Part shown: in pieces, positions 31,641-39,032 of the stretch | How the letters are laid out: every line of letters starts with the position of its first letter | Position numbering within the stretch: the first letter of the stretch is position 1 | Source of the DNA: an uncultured Rhodothermaceae bacterium | GTDB lineage: Bacteria; Bacteroidota; Rhodothermia; Rhodothermales; Salinibacteraceae | DNA length: 39,032 bases | Reading direction: 5' to 3' | Assembly: GCA_913056335.1 (NCBI GenBank) | Contig: CAJXLX010000018.1 | Coordinates: 1 to 39,032 of the forward strand | Notes under the pieces: generated by a model | The model's database searches: none | Seen by the model: only the letters and a program-made list of their open reading frames with translations | What the model was told of the DNA's origin: nothing | Program-made: the position numbers and the translations under genes

Positions 31641-33953
31641 TTACGCAAGTACGCTTTCGTTTCCGGAATCGAGGACGAAGAGGCTGCTGGTGCGGCTCTG
31701 GGAAACGAGCGCACGCATTCGTTCGAAGCGGGGGGGCGTCATTAATCCGAAGATGTTGACATCGCCGCGTGGGACCTCGGAGAGGTACGACATGAAGTCG
31801 CCCGTGTGCACGATCGTTTCGGCATCGGGCATGCGCGCAAGATTGGTGAGTGTGTTCAGGAAGGCTTGAGCAGCTTGCGCATCTTCGTCGGTATCTACTA
31901 CGGTAAGGAGGCGCATTTTTGCATTCCAATTGCGTTTGAGCTTGTACGCCATAAGCAAGGGCAAGTCCAGGTTGCCGACATCCATCGACACGCGCCAGTG
32001 CGGGCTGCGGTCGTTGATCCACACATTGATGGTTTCGCGCTGCCCGAGCCCTACCCGTTCGTGCGGTGCGTAGATGAGGCTCCCCATCTGTTGCTCACTG
32101 GCCGTCGCCACGAGTTTCTGATAGTCGGCCTCGCGCTCGTTGGTTACAGGCAGTGGCAGAAACAGCACGTTTGGTTTAAAGAACGCGCCTTGCATAGTCT
32201 GGATGCTGGCGGTAAGACTATGTGCAAAGTCGTGCGCTGTTACGACCGATGAGGAAGCAAACACGCCCTGTTTCCGAAAGGCGGCTGTCAGGTCGTGCAC
32301 CTGGTCAGAGAGATCCGATGACGAGGCCTCGCTCTGCAGACCGAGCACGTTTACCGCGCCCTTTGGGGCCGCCAAATCTTGCAAGAAGAGAAAGGAGCCA
32401 CGCAGCGTATCGACATCAGTGATGGGCACCAGGATGTTCGGCTTCCACGCGCGCTCTTGGCGGGCATCGAGATCTTTCACATGCTTGGCCGCCCACTCGG
32501 CCAGCGAGACGAAGAGGCCGCTTCGTACGTCGGCCATCGAGTGGTCGAGGGTACGACGCACCAGAATCCCGTAGAACACAACGACAATCGCGAGCGCAGC
32601 GAGTCCGAACGCAGGGTTAACGATAAACATGGCGAGGATACACCCTGCGGCCCCCGCAAACGAGACAACACGCGGAATGCGAAGTAACGGACGGAAGCTG
32701 ACGAGGCCCAGCGTCTGCTCCACAAACACCACGACGTTAATCATGGTGTAGGTAATCAGGAAGAACATGGTGATGAGCGGGGCAATGGCATTTAGGTCGC
32801 GCACCATGAGCGCGGTGAGTACGATCCCGCCCGTAACGAGCATCGCGTTGCGCGGCTCACCAGAGTCAGTGCGCCGGGACATCCAGTCGCTTTGCGGCAG
32901 GATGTCGTGGTTGCCCAGCGCCTGCAAGATCCGTGGGGCCCCTACGGCTGAGGCGAGCGCGGAGGAGAATGTAGCTCCCAGGAGTCCGGCTACCACCGGC
33001 GGCCCCCAGAACGCCTTGTCGATCATGACGGTGTAGTTGGTGAGCAGCTCCTCAGTGGAGGCGGAGCGCAGCAGCCAGAGCGCCAGCAGCACATAGATCA
33101 CCGCGCTCAACCCAATCGCCGACATGGTGCCCAGCGGAATACTGGTACGCGGGTCTTCAAGCTCGCCCGACATGTTGGCACCTGCCATGATACCCGTCGC
33201 TGCCGGAAAGAACACCGCAAACACGACCCAAAACGACACCCCCGGAAAGCCGTCCTCAGGCGCGCCGGGAAACTCGCCCCAGAGCGGCACTTCCGTCAGC
33301 GGAATGGTCATCGACCCCGTGGCGGCCGCCATGGCCACCGACACGAGCGATGCGACAATAATTGCCAGAATGGCGTACTGCACGCGGAAGGCCAGGCTCG
33401 CGCTGATGTAAGCGATGCCGAAAACCACCACAAACACGGATAGGTCAACGAGCAGCGCTGCGTGATCCGGAAACACCCAAAGCCAGCCTTCGCGGAAGCC
33501 AAAGATGTACATCGTAACAGCAAGGGCCTGCGCCAGGTACAGCGGGATGCCCACGCTGCCGCCCACCTCCAGACCCAGCGACTGCGAAATGATGGAGTAG
33601 GCGCCTCCGGCTCCGATGCGAATGTTCGTCGTAATCGACGACATCGACAGCCCGGTGGCGGTTACGATGCCAAACGCGAGGAGAATGACGAGCAGCCCGC
33701 CCAGCAGTCCGGCATTGCCCACCACCCAGCCGGTACGCAGGTACATAATGACGCCCAAGATGGTAAGCAGCGTGGGCGTAAACACGCCACCGAAGGTCCC
33801 ATACTTAGCCGAGTCAGGCATAATGGAGGACTCTGCCGAAGGCTCTACATCAGCATCTTCCCCCCCTGCACCTGCTACACCTGCAGGCGATGCAGCGTCG
33901 GCAGATGGATGGGTAGCGGCAGCATCAGAAGGCGTAGCGTCGGTATCAGCCAT
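31641..33953 (-). CDS. Cation-chloride cotransporter (SLC12/CCC)-family protein
   Basis: A 770-residue APC-superfamily transporter of the CCC branch. The opening GTFGGVFTPTLLTILGVIMYLRTGWVVGNAGL (about residues 52-83) is the signature of SLC12 Na-K-Cl and K-Cl cotransporters. It is followed by SMSSITTNIRIGAGGAYSIISQSLG. Twelve membrane segments extend to about residue 490. The cytosolic C-terminal part (about 510-770) has ILVPITDVDTLRGSFLFLQDLAAPKGAVNVLGL and a final domain resembling the eukaryotic CCC regulatory tail. An acidic Asp/Ala-rich N-terminus precedes TM1. It is expected to move chloride with K+ or Na+; ion selectivity cannot be read here. ATG 33953 (MADTDATPS) is chosen over the earlier ATG-less extension. 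It is the last gene of a minus-strand transporter series. Confidence 0.88.
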   Translation of the reverse strand: MADTDATPSDAAATHPSADAASPAGVAGAGGEDADVEPSAESSIMPDSAKYGTFGGVFTPTLLTILGVIMYLRTGWVVGNAGLLGGLLVILLAFGIVTATGLSMSSITTNIRIGAGGAYSIISQSLGLEVGGSVGIPLYLAQALAVTMYIFGFREGWLWVFPDHAALLVDLSVFVVVFGIAYISASLAFRVQYAILAIIVASLVSVAMAAATGSMTIPLTEVPLWGEFPGAPEDGFPGVSFWVVFAVFFPAATGIMAGANMSGELEDPRTSIPLGTMSAIGLSAVIYVLLALWLLRSASTEELLTNYTVMIDKAFWGPPVVAGLLGATFSSALASAVGAPRILQALGNHDILPQSDWMSRRTDSGEPRNAMLVTGGIVLTALMVRDLNAIAPLITMFFLITYTMINVVVFVEQTLGLVSFRPLLRIPRVVSFAGAAGCILAMFIVNPAFGLAALAIVVVFYGILVRRTLDHSMADVRSGLFVSLAEWAAKHVKDLDARQERAWKPNILVPITDVDTLRGSFLFLQDLAAPKGAVNVLGLQSEASSSDLSDQVHDLTAAFRKQGVFASSSVVTAHDFAHSLTASIQTMQGAFFKPNVLFLPLPVTNEREADYQKLVATASEQQMGSLIYAPHERVGLGQRETINVWINDRSPHWRVSMDVGNLDLPLLMAYKLKRNWNAKMRLLTVVDTDEDAQAAQAFLNTLTNLARMPDAETIVHTGDFMSYLSEVPRGDVNIFGLMTPPRFERMRALVSQSRTSSLFVLDSGNESVLA

Positions 33954-34127
33954 GCGAGCCACGGGCAGCGTACAAAAAACGAGGCGCCTAAACGTAGTGC
34001 GGCGCACGGGCTATGTGGGCATCAGTTTCACGTCTATGACGAAACGCGGTGCTTATGCAAGACGCCCCGTCTTTCATGGATGCCTGTCCTCCTTCATTCT
34101 GCTATTGGCTATCCCCATTACAACGAG

Positions 34128-35174
34128 TTACTTGTCGGGGAGCGTCGTTTCACGTGCGGGGACATACGAACGGCCTACAAATCCGCCAAAGAACCACTCA
34201 CGCATGGTAAGCTGCCGCTCTGCGCCGTCTTCGCGGGCGGTTTCGAGCCGCCGGGCTGTCGTTTGGAAATAATTGACCACCGTAACGAGGAGGGCGCCCC
34301 CAACTGTATTCCCAAGCACCACAGGAAACACAAAGCCCGTAAGGCCTGCCCAGAACACGGCGTATCCGTTAAACACCAGATACATCAGTTCGGTGAAGGA
34401 GACGACGACGTGGAACAGGTTGCCAAATGGGATGCACAGAAATGCCATGTACGTCAGTGCAAAGCGAGCAATGACGTCGCGCGCAGTGAAGTTGAGCCAC
34501 ACTACGCCCGCCACGATGAACCCGGCGGTAAGCGCCTTGAAAAAGAGATCAGCGAAAGGGATTTCCATCCCCTTCTGGCTGATTTCAAGGGCAGCGTCGG
34601 CAGCCTCGGGCGAGAGCACACCTGTGGTGGCGAGCAGCAGTGCCCCTAAAGCCCCCCCAAGGAAGTTGCCGGTGAGCACGGTGCCCCATACGCGAAAGAG
34701 CGCCGGCAGACTGGCCAGGCGCTCCAGTACAAGCGCTACCGGTGGAAGCGTATCTTCGGTGTAGAGGTTGTATCCGCCCAGAATGATGTACACAAACCCG
34801 ACCGGATACAACAGCGGGCTGATCAGCGGGTTGCCACCCGATGCTGCGGTGAGCGATGCGTATAGCAACACCGTAATGGTGATGCAGAAGCCCGCCGCCA
34901 ATCCACTAAAGAGCAGCTCACGCCCGGGCGTACCGATCTCTTCATCGGCGGCCACAATGATGCGCTGAAAGATTTCGTCGGTGCCAAACCGGTCGCGCAC
35001 AGCCGCACCCACCGCAGGTGCACCGTGGGCAGAGCGCTCGGCCTCGGATGTTTCTTTCACGACGACGCTCGGTTCGGGCTCGGGGCAGTCGGGATCGCGA
35101 GGGGGCGTTTTCGTATCGGCTGTTTCCGTGTCGAACGCGGAAACGGGGAGGTCCTGTCCTTGGGACGACTTCAT
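34128..35174 (-). CDS. Formate/nitrite transporter (FNT)-family channel, YfdC-like
   Basis: A 348-residue pentameric-channel family protein. A hydrophilic N-terminal extension of about 80 residues (Pro/Glu-rich) precedes the FNT core. The core opens RELLFSGLAAGFCITITVLLYA, as in YfdC. Six helices follow with GFVYIILGGYNLYTEDTLPPV, WGTVLTGNFLGGALGALLLA (the first broken-helix signature) and MAFLCIPFGNLFHVVVSFTEL (the second). Substrates could be formate, nitrite or another weak acid. The start is ambiguous between ATG 35174 and ATG 35213 (13 residues longer); the shorter one is listed because the extra segment adds no recognisable feature. It lies 215 bases downstream of the APC permease gene in the same direction. 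Confidence 0.9.
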   Translation of the reverse strand: MKSSQGQDLPVSAFDTETADTKTPPRDPDCPEPEPSVVVKETSEAERSAHGAPAVGAAVRDRFGTDEIFQRIIVAADEEIGTPGRELLFSGLAAGFCITITVLLYASLTAASGGNPLISPLLYPVGFVYIILGGYNLYTEDTLPPVALVLERLASLPALFRVWGTVLTGNFLGGALGALLLATTGVLSPEAADAALEISQKGMEIPFADLFFKALTAGFIVAGVVWLNFTARDVIARFALTYMAFLCIPFGNLFHVVVSFTELMYLVFNGYAVFWAGLTGFVFPVVLGNTVGGALLVTVVNYFQTTARRLETAREDGAERQLTMREWFFGGFVGRSYVPARETTLPDK

Positions 35175-35389
35175 GCAGGTGGTGAGCGCTGTTGTCAGAA
35201 CAAATGACTTCATTCGCACCTTCGGAGCCCACCGGCGTTCCTCTATGGAAGGGGTTTGCACCGTTAATTGCGAAATGAGACTGCAGGTTATAGCAATACG
35301 GTAACACCCATCCTGTATCTCCCTTCTCCTTATGCCGGGGCTGGCTAAGTCCTTTTAGACTGCGCTCTGTCGTTGCATGTACCTACAAC

Positions 35390-37885
35390 TTACCCCATAC
35401 GCCCAGCCGTATCCTCTTCAGGCGATGACGTCAGTCCCAATCGTTCTTTGATGCGCTTGAAGCCTTCGGTGGCTTTCACGGGTAACGTGTCGGGGACATA
35501 GCGGCGCACCATAAGCACCGAGCAGTCGGCCTGGTCGGCGACCACATCGGGAATAGACCCAAAGAGCACCTGCCGGAACGTCCACTCGCGCGAGGCCCCA
35601 ATGATGGTGAGGTTGAAGTGCTGCTTTGCCATGTAGGCTTCGATGCCGCCCGTCACGCTGTCGGCATACTCGATCTGATATGTGACCAGTCCGTCATCTC
35701 CAATTTCGTTTTGTACGGTGCGGCGAATTGCAGCACGCTCGGTTTCTGGATCGACCCCTTCGCGCACGACACGGAGCACATGGAGTGTGGCGCCGGTAGC
35801 GCGCGCAATTCGCATCCCCAGTTCAAGACCAAGCCGTGCATGCAGCCCGCCTCCCCACGGCAGCAAGATATCATTGACCGCGTCGAGTCCTCGATCTTTG
35901 AGAAACGCAACGTCGGCTTTGAGCTCTTTGATGATGCGCTGCGACGGGTTGTTATAGATGTTACTCACGTTGAATCCGCCCTGCCACCCCATGAGCAGCA
36001 GATCGGACTCCGACTTCATCGTCTCGTCGATTAGCCCGCCGAATACATCGTGGGCCACATCGATGGATGACTCGACCTGTGTGCGCATCAGCGGAGAGGA
36101 GGCCTCCTCAGTCTGTTCCTCAATCTCGGTGTGGTCTCCCCCACGCGCCTTAATGCTGCTATCGGATTTCTGCGCAAGCGAGGCAATTGTCTTCTCTATA
36201 GAGGGACGCTGGGCGAATCGTTCACGTGCTTCCTTGAGCGGCGTTTGCAGCGGCACACGCACCAGGTGGATGCCGGTGACGTGGCCCCCTTCGGCCGTAC
36301 CGGTCGCCAAATAGCGTCCCAGTTGCAATAGATCCCGCTCGGTGTCGGGGTTCGCCAGGGCTACTGCAATCCGGCGCGGCTCCTCGGCATTGATAGCACG
36401 CTCGCCGGGCAGTACGGCTTCGGCAAGAGCACTGCCATTGAGTACAGGCGCAGGAGCCTGCATGAACACGCTCCAGCCGTGCGTCTTCCACTCGGCCCGG
36501 AACTCGGGCAGGGCGTGGTCAATCTCCACGCGGCTGCGCCCCCACACGGCATACCACGCCAGACTGACTACGATGAGCACAACCACTGCAATCTGGGCAA
36601 ATGGGCCGGAGTAGATGATAATACCAACGCACGCAATGGCTGCAAACACCTGTGCAAACGGGAAAAGAGGCGTGCGGTAGGATGGCTCATACCACTCCGG
36701 CTTTGCTACGCGCAAGGTAATGCACCCAATGTTCAGCGCCGCATAGCTGTACAGCTGCAGCACACTTGCGATCTTGGCCAGGTCTTCAAGGCTCTCCAGC
36801 AGCAAAAACGAGAGGGCCAAAACGCCGGTTAGAATGATGGCGCGATAGGGCGTCATAAACGTGTTGTGGATGGCACTCAGCCAGTTCGGGACCATGCGGT
36901 CGCGCGCCATCGCCAGGTTGATGCGCGAGGACGCCAGAATGCTGGCATTGGCCGACGACATCGTAGCCAAAAGTCCCGCAAAGATGATGATTCCCGCTCC
37001 TACTGGCCCCAGCATCAGGCGCGCGGCCTGCGTGAGCGGATCGCGCACTTCGCCGATGGTCTCTTGCGTAAAGATGCCACCGATGATCAGCAGGATGACC
37101 ACGTAGAGCAGCGTCACCAGCGCGACGGAACCGATGAGCGCGCGCGGCAGATTCTTGGATGGATTCTTAATCTCTTCGGCCACCGCGGCAATCTTAACGA
37201 ATCCCAAAAACGATACAAACACCAGCGCAGTCGTAGACGCCACCGGCGCGGTTCCGAACGGGAAGAACGGCTCAAAATTGCTGGGCTCAATGTAAAACAA
37301 CCCGATCACGCAGAACCCGCCCAGGATGGCCATGAGCATAAGCACCACAATCACTTGCGTTTGGCCGGATTCCTTGGCTCCATAGGCGTTCAAGGCCGTT
37401 AGCAGAATGCCGCCTACAAACGCGCCCCAGAACGGCGTAATGGGTGCAAACTGAGATAAGTATTCGCCCAGCCCAAACAGGTAAAATGCAATAGCAAAGG
37501 TAAGACTCAGCCAGATGCCTACACCCGAGATCGCTCCGAGCGCCGGTCCGAGCGAGCGCGACACGAAGAAATAGTCGCCGCCCGAGGTGGGCATCCCCGT
37601 GGCCAGTTCTGCCGCGCTGGCCGCGGTAATCATACACACCAGCCCCGCTCCCAGGTACGAGAAAATTGCTGCAGGACCCGTTAGCTCAAGCGCTACGCCC
37701 GCCAGGAGGAAGATACCGGCCCCAATCATGGTACCGGCCCCAATGGTCAGTGCATCCCAGAACCCGAGTTCGCGTCGCAGGTCATCTTGAGCCAAAAGAA
37801 CTACCTCATCTGTTGTGAAGAAATCGGATGGCACTGCGCGGTTGTGAGCCACCAACTGTATTTTCGTAGCATAGGCACTGCACAT
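35390..37885 (-). CDS. APC-type permease fused to two UspA-like domains
   Basis: An 831-residue fusion. The N-terminal half (about 40-480) is an amino acid/cation permease of the APC superfamily: RRELGFWDALTIGAGTMIGAGIFLLAGVAL is the TM1 signature, then TSGGDYFFVSRSLGP in TM3. Twelve membrane segments follow. The C-terminal part (about 500-815) has two universal-stress-protein-like regions. The first begins RRIAVALANPDTERDLLQLGRYL and ends with DLLLMGWQGG. The second contains NDILLPWGGGLHARLGLELGMRIARATGATLHVLRVV and ends with IIGASREWTFRQVLFGSIPDVVADQADCSVLMVR. That closing GSIPDVVADQADCSVLMVR fits the ATP-binding G-S motif of UspA proteins. ATG 37885 is preferred over GTG 37897. Nucleotide binding may gate transport; that is inference. 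Confidence 0.88.
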   Translation of the reverse strand: MCSAYATKIQLVAHNRAVPSDFFTTDEVVLLAQDDLRRELGFWDALTIGAGTMIGAGIFLLAGVALELTGPAAIFSYLGAGLVCMITAASAAELATGMPTSGGDYFFVSRSLGPALGAISGVGIWLSLTFAIAFYLFGLGEYLSQFAPITPFWGAFVGGILLTALNAYGAKESGQTQVIVVLMLMAILGGFCVIGLFYIEPSNFEPFFPFGTAPVASTTALVFVSFLGFVKIAAVAEEIKNPSKNLPRALIGSVALVTLLYVVILLIIGGIFTQETIGEVRDPLTQAARLMLGPVGAGIIIFAGLLATMSSANASILASSRINLAMARDRMVPNWLSAIHNTFMTPYRAIILTGVLALSFLLLESLEDLAKIASVLQLYSYAALNIGCITLRVAKPEWYEPSYRTPLFPFAQVFAAIACVGIIIYSGPFAQIAVVVLIVVSLAWYAVWGRSRVEIDHALPEFRAEWKTHGWSVFMQAPAPVLNGSALAEAVLPGERAINAEEPRRIAVALANPDTERDLLQLGRYLATGTAEGGHVTGIHLVRVPLQTPLKEARERFAQRPSIEKTIASLAQKSDSSIKARGGDHTEIEEQTEEASSPLMRTQVESSIDVAHDVFGGLIDETMKSESDLLLMGWQGGFNVSNIYNNPSQRIIKELKADVAFLKDRGLDAVNDILLPWGGGLHARLGLELGMRIARATGATLHVLRVVREGVDPETERAAIRRTVQNEIGDDGLVTYQIEYADSVTGGIEAYMAKQHFNLTIIGASREWTFRQVLFGSIPDVVADQADCSVLMVRRYVPDTLPVKATEGFKRIKERLGLTSSPEEDTAGRMG

Positions 37886-38036
37886 GACACTGTCCACTAT
37901 GCACAGCAGTGTTATGCATTCGTTACGGGCAGTTTAGATTTATTTTGTAATAACGGATTAAAAGACGGCTGGCCTGCCGTTGGTTTGGGACTGGTTGGAG
38001 GCGAAAGCAAGCGCTGCGGGCTACGTGCCCACGGAC

Positions 38037-38765
38037 TTACGCGCCTGCAAACTGCTGCACCACCTGGCGCGCCCGTTCCATGTGTGCAGGCGTCGCCCAG
38101 GTGGCCCACAGGTCGGGCACTGGCATCGTTACCGTGCGCAAGCGGCCCGACGCCGGATCCTCGAACCGCAGTCCGTAATGATGCAGCGCAATGCCTGGGC
38201 GGCGCACCTTGACCGAGGCCCCGTAGCGTCCGTCGTGCACCACCGGATGCCCGCGCTGGGCGCACTGCAGCCGAATCTGATGCGAGCGCCCAGTGTCCAG
38301 CTGAACGTGCACGAGCGTGCGGTCGTCGTCAGTGAGGAGCGCCTGATACTGCAGCTGCGCCGCCTTGGCCTCGGGATGGTCGGGCGACACAATCTGCGGC
38401 CCGGTCGCGGTCTTCGCAATCGCATCTTGCATCGTGCCCACGCCCTGCATCCGGCCCTCCACGAGCGCCAGATAGTGCTTATCGATCGTGCGGTTTTGCA
38501 CCTGCTCGGTGAGCTGGCGGGCGGCATCAGAATGCTTCGCCACAATGAGCAAGCCCGAGGTGGGGCGGTCCAGGCGGTGCACCAACCCTACGAACGGGTC
38601 GCGGTCCGCGTCGGTGCGCCACTGATGCTTCAGCACGTCGAATACGTTGGGCTTGCCCGTGGCATCGGGCTGCGAGAGCAACCCGGCCGGCTTTTCAACG
38701 ACCGCCCACCCATCGGTTTCAGCAGCGGCGCGAAGGGGCGGCGAGAACGAGTCAGCATCAGACAT
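38037..38765 (-). CDS. RluA-family RNA pseudouridine synthase
   Basis: A 242-residue enzyme converting uridine to pseudouridine in RNA. The catalytic motif LVHRLDRPTSGLLIVAK places the nucleophilic aspartate at D66. Motif I equivalent VVEKPAGLLSQ (22-32) and KHYLALVEG, LDTGRSHQIRLQCAQRGHPVVHDGRYG (the motif III region) are all present. There is no S4 domain, so it belongs to the short RluA/TruC-like group; the target RNA and position are unknown. ATG at 38765 is chosen over GTG 38774. It is 151 bases upstream of the permease gene in the same direction and divergent from the truncated gene at the right edge. Confidence 0.93.
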   Translation of the reverse strand: MSDADSFSPPLRAAAETDGWAVVEKPAGLLSQPDATGKPNVFDVLKHQWRTDADRDPFVGLVHRLDRPTSGLLIVAKHSDAARQLTEQVQNRTIDKHYLALVEGRMQGVGTMQDAIAKTATGPQIVSPDHPEAKAAQLQYQALLTDDDRTLVHVQLDTGRSHQIRLQCAQRGHPVVHDGRYGASVKVRRPGIALHHYGLRFEDPASGRLRTVTMPVPDLWATWATPAHMERARQVVQQFAGA

Positions 38766-38960
38766 GGGGAGCACGGGACATCAGCAAAAAACAACTGTGC
38801 GGTTGGACGAGCCACATCCTTGTTTGTTTGCCAGTTATTTGCACACGCCCTACATGCACGCTGCGCCAAACCCTTACAGTAGGATGTGCCATTTCGTGAT
38901 GCGCTGCCTTGCTCGTTTCCATTATTCTTGAGGATGCTGCTGTTCATACCCTCCCATTCA

Positions 38961-39032
38961 ATGTCCCTGCGTTCTATGCTTCGGCTCTGGGTGCGTGCCC
39001 TATCTCTTGGTGTAGTGATCGTGCTGCTCCTA
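38961..39032 (+). CDS. Start of a membrane or exported protein, cut by the window edge
   Basis: An ATG at 38961 opens a frame that stays open to the last base (24 codons): MSLRSMLRLWVRALSLGVVI then further Val and Leu. A basic N-terminus followed by a hydrophobic run is typical of a signal peptide or membrane anchor. The leader before it is pyrimidine-rich like those of other genes here. No family can be named from so little sequence. Confidence 0.55.
   Translation, partial: MSLRSMLRLWVRALSLGVVIVLLL

Noticed and set aside
34059..34073. AAGAC/GTCTT hairpin after the FNT gene
   Set aside because: The stem is only five base pairs and no T-run follows on the minus strand.

Overview
The window looks like chromosome from a Bacteroidota/Rhodothermota bacterium, probably a Salinibacter/Salisaeta-like halophile. 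This is inferred from the gene content: a short RpoD-type sigma factor without region 1.1, a folP-cdaA pair, PorV-like barrel and choice-of-anchor lipoprotein genes, YfhO and salt-related transporters. Acidic proteins, GC-rich codon use and a general lack of Shine-Dalgarno sequences fit as well. Apart from one intergenic region the window is densely coding and mostly housekeeping. I see no rRNA, CRISPR array, insertion sequence, prophage or obvious defence island.

Layout. 1-2.6 kb: a surface lipoprotein gene (+) faces a PorV-like outer-membrane barrel gene (-), separated by a terminator and a perfect 28-bp palindrome. 2.85 kb: tRNA-Leu(UAA). 2.97-11.3 kb, all minus strand: in transcription order a GH3-type acyl-acid amide synthetase homologue, the primary sigma factor, gatC, a YfhO-type membrane protein, a GT4 glycosyltransferase and endonuclease IV (nfo). 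11.5-17.4 kb, all plus strand: folP, cdaA (cyclic di-AMP synthase), pcm, a sodium:neurotransmitter-type symporter, a secreted redoxin-like protein and a divergent acyl-CoA-reductase-like protein lacking the expected cysteine. 17.4-18.5 kb: an orphan sensor histidine kinase (-).

18.55-19.44 kb is the only truly non-coding stretch. Next to the kinase start it holds a 17-bp dyad, a perfect 2 x 19-bp tandem repeat and an in-phase array of TTGGCAC motifs every 21 bp. This is the most unusual feature of the window.

19.4-24.9 kb (+): a YdbS/YdbT pair of bacterial PH-domain membrane proteins, overlapping malQ, then a two-CBS-domain protein and an SDR oxidoreductase. 24.9-25.6 kb (-): a ComF-type phosphoribosyltransferase. 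25.8-31.5 kb (+): a 79-residue unknown, a bacterial homologue of the tRNA-queuosine mannosyltransferase QTMAN/GTDC1, and the SbcD-SbcC nuclease pair. 31.6-38.8 kb (-): three transporters (cation-chloride cotransporter family, FNT family, and an APC permease fused to two UspA-like domains), then an RluA-type pseudouridine synthase. A truncated plus-strand gene runs off the right edge.

Taken together, the window combines core functions (transcription, tRNA charging and modification, folate, c-di-AMP, DNA repair) with envelope and ion-transport functions suited to a saline habitat. C-di-AMP synthesis beside transporters with regulatory C-terminal domains fits osmotic homeostasis, but that link is inference. 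Protein functions come from motif recognition by eye, not from database searches.
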